The notes beneath the pieces are model-generated. The model searched no databases, had not been told where the DNA came from, and saw only the letters and a program-made list of their open reading frames with translations. The translations under genes and the position numbers were made by a program. From Scybalocola_A sp900557175 (lineage in GTDB: Bacteria; Bacillota; Clostridia; Lachnospirales; Lachnospiraceae), in NCBI GenBank assembly GCA_937890745.1, contig CALADH010000085.1:1-31421 (forward strand): a stretch of 31,421 nucleotides of DNA. The letters are read 5' to 3'. Below, piece after piece: positions 30,368 through 31,421 of the stretch (positions are counted from its first letter, which is position 1; every line of letters begins with the position of its first letter).

Positions 30368-31294
30368 CATCGTCGCTGGAGTAAAAACGATACCGAGCTT
30401 ACAGTGCTGGCACTCCCGACGGCCATATGGTATGTTCTTTTTTGTTTCATTCCGATGTTTGGTCTGATTATTGCATTTAAAAATTACCGCATGACACCGG
30501 GACAGAGTTTTATCGAGAACCTTTTTACGAGTGACTGGGCAGGATTTAAGAACTTTGAATTTCTTATTAAGTCCAACGATTTGATGGTTATTTTGAGAAA
30601 TACTATTCTTTACAATTTGGCATTTATTGTACTTGGTATGGTTATTTCTGTCGGTCTTGCTATTATGATTAGTTTAATCCACAGTAAGAGAAAATCAAAG
30701 GTTTATCAGACATTAATGTTTTTCCCGTACTTTATGTCATGGGTTGTTGTCGCTTACTTCCTCGATGCTTTCTTAAATCAGAATAATGGTTTGATTAACA
30801 GTATGTTAAAGGATGGCGGAAGTGAGCCGGTACAGTGGTATATGACAGCGGGTGTATGGCCGGCCATTCTCATATTCATGTACTTATGGAAGTCGACAGG
30901 CTATAACATGGTAATCTACCTTGCAAGTATTTCCGGTATTGATACAACACTGTATGAGGCAGCTGTTGTGGACGGCGCTAACAAGCGTCAGCAAGTATGG
31001 TACATTACTCTGCCTTGCTTAAAGAGTGTTATTATCATGATGTTTATTTTAAATGTTGGTAAAGTATTTTATTCAGACTTCGGTCTGTTCTTCCAGTTAT
31101 CACAGGGCGCGAGGGGATCTATCTTTAATACAACGGCAACAATTGATACATATGTATTTAACGCTTTGAAATCTTCAACACCAATCGGCATGACGGCGGC
31201 GGCAACCTTCTTCCAGTCGGTAGCCTGCTGTATTACAATTCTTCTTGCGAACTGGATTGTAAAGAAGATTGACGAAGACAGTGCGATTATTTAA
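30335..31294 (+). CDS. LplB-type sugar ABC transporter permease
   Basis: The 319-residue inner-membrane protein is a binding-protein-dependent sugar permease of the LplB/MalF type, with about six membrane segments (first near ALPTAIWYVLFCFIPMFGLI) and the EAA loop EAAVVDGANKRQQVWYITLP that contacts the ATPase. Relatives carry oligosaccharides or their breakdown products. Start choice is unclear: GGAGG (30321-30325) touches ATG 30326, sits 9 nt before GTG 30335 (used here), and a second ATG at 30350 has its own GGGAG. The initiation segment is a 24-bp tandem duplication. No solute-binding protein or ATPase gene is in the window; the second permease gene follows but is broken. Confidence 0.87.
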   Translation: MKKGEMKKVKKHRRWSKNDTELTVLALPTAIWYVLFCFIPMFGLIIAFKNYRMTPGQSFIENLFTSDWAGFKNFEFLIKSNDLMVILRNTILYNLAFIVLGMVISVGLAIMISLIHSKRKSKVYQTLMFFPYFMSWVVVAYFLDAFLNQNNGLINSMLKDGGSEPVQWYMTAGVWPAILIFMYLWKSTGYNMVIYLASISGIDTTLYEAAVVDGANKRQQVWYITLPCLKSVIIMMFILNVGKVFYSDFGLFFQLSQGARGSIFNTTATIDTYVFNALKSSTPIGMTAAATFFQSVACCITILLANWIVKKIDEDSAII

Positions 31295-31310
31295 GGAGGG
31301 AGAGAAGATT

Positions 31311-31370
31311 ATGGCAAAGACAAAAGATATGGATATGTCAAGTGAATCCGCATTAAACCGAATTTCGAGG
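31311..31370 (+). pseudogene. 5' fragment of a second sugar ABC permease, interrupted
   Basis: ATG at 31311 follows GGAGGG (31295-31300) and lies 16 nt after the first permease stop. The product starts MAKTKDMDMSSESALNRISR, the hydrophilic head typical of the partner permease in LplB/YtcP pairs. After ~20 codons the sequence changes to one that does not encode a permease and hits TAA at 31415. The rest of the gene is not in the window. If the junction is real, the transporter is disabled; if it is an assembly edge, the gene may be whole elsewhere. Confidence 0.65.
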
Positions 31371-31421
31371 GAGTATCCCAAAGTTTGTGTAAACCTCCAA
31401 ACTGATGTAAGATAAAATTAC
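31371..31421. mobile_element. Terminal part of a probable insertion sequence (IS256-like end)
   Basis: From about 31371 the sequence leaves the permease frame. The stretch AAAGTTTGTGTAAAC (31380-31394) resembles terminal repeats of the IS256/mutator family, which often contain TTTGTGTAA. This rests on recall of family ends; only ~50 nt are visible, with no transposase, so family and exact boundary are tentative. Confidence 0.4.

Overview
The window reads as a chromosomal stretch from a low-to-moderate GC Gram-positive anaerobe, most likely a Lachnospiraceae-type member of the Clostridia. The grounds are strong AGGAGG-type ribosome binding sites almost everywhere, a type III glutamine synthetase, an EFR1-type flavodoxin/ferredoxin protein, a SpoVAE-type sporulation membrane protein, split ThrE exporters and LplB-type sugar permeases. 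The left edge is the last ~25 nt of a 23S rRNA gene. The right edge looks like the tip of an insertion sequence. The window may therefore be an assembly contig bounded by two repeats.

Layout. 1-136: 23S rRNA 3' end, no 5S gene, and an rRNA terminator. 151-1466: a GNAT acetyltransferase converging on an EFR1-type redox protein, with a shared hairpin between them. 1619-11843: a glutamine-centred block. glnN (GSIII, minus strand) is divergent from glnA (GSI), followed by an ANTAR-domain RNA-binding regulator, pyrG, carA and carB. The 363-nt intergenic region has two face-away promoters. On the glnA side it carries a textbook dual-hexaloop ANTAR leader fused to an intrinsic terminator; the glnN leader has a related single hexaloop and its own terminator. 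A reasonable model is that the ANTAR protein controls glutamine synthesis by antitermination, next to the genes of three proteins that take amide nitrogen from glutamine (PyrG, CarA/CarB).

11810-11919 is a 27-bp tandem repeat that begins inside the carB 3' end. 12008-14295: a three-domain aminopeptidase P and a lone spoVAE followed by a perfect 24-bp hairpin. 14542-17567: an XRE regulator, then a zone of gene erosion: an internally deleted VOC gene, a chloramphenicol-acetyltransferase-like/YdcF fusion, and a frameshifted GNAT remnant. 17600-20314: nitrilase-family amidohydrolase, YafP-like GNAT and a two-gene ThrE exporter, converging with yigZ (minus).

21222-29047: a bifunctional class A penicillin-binding protein, a terminator, and a moxR / DUF58 / transglutaminase / Nudix operon. 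29293-31421: a LacI regulator with its own promoter and candidate operator, an LplB-type permease, and the first ~20 codons of a second permease that is cut off by the insertion-sequence-like end. No tRNA, CRISPR array or phage module was seen.
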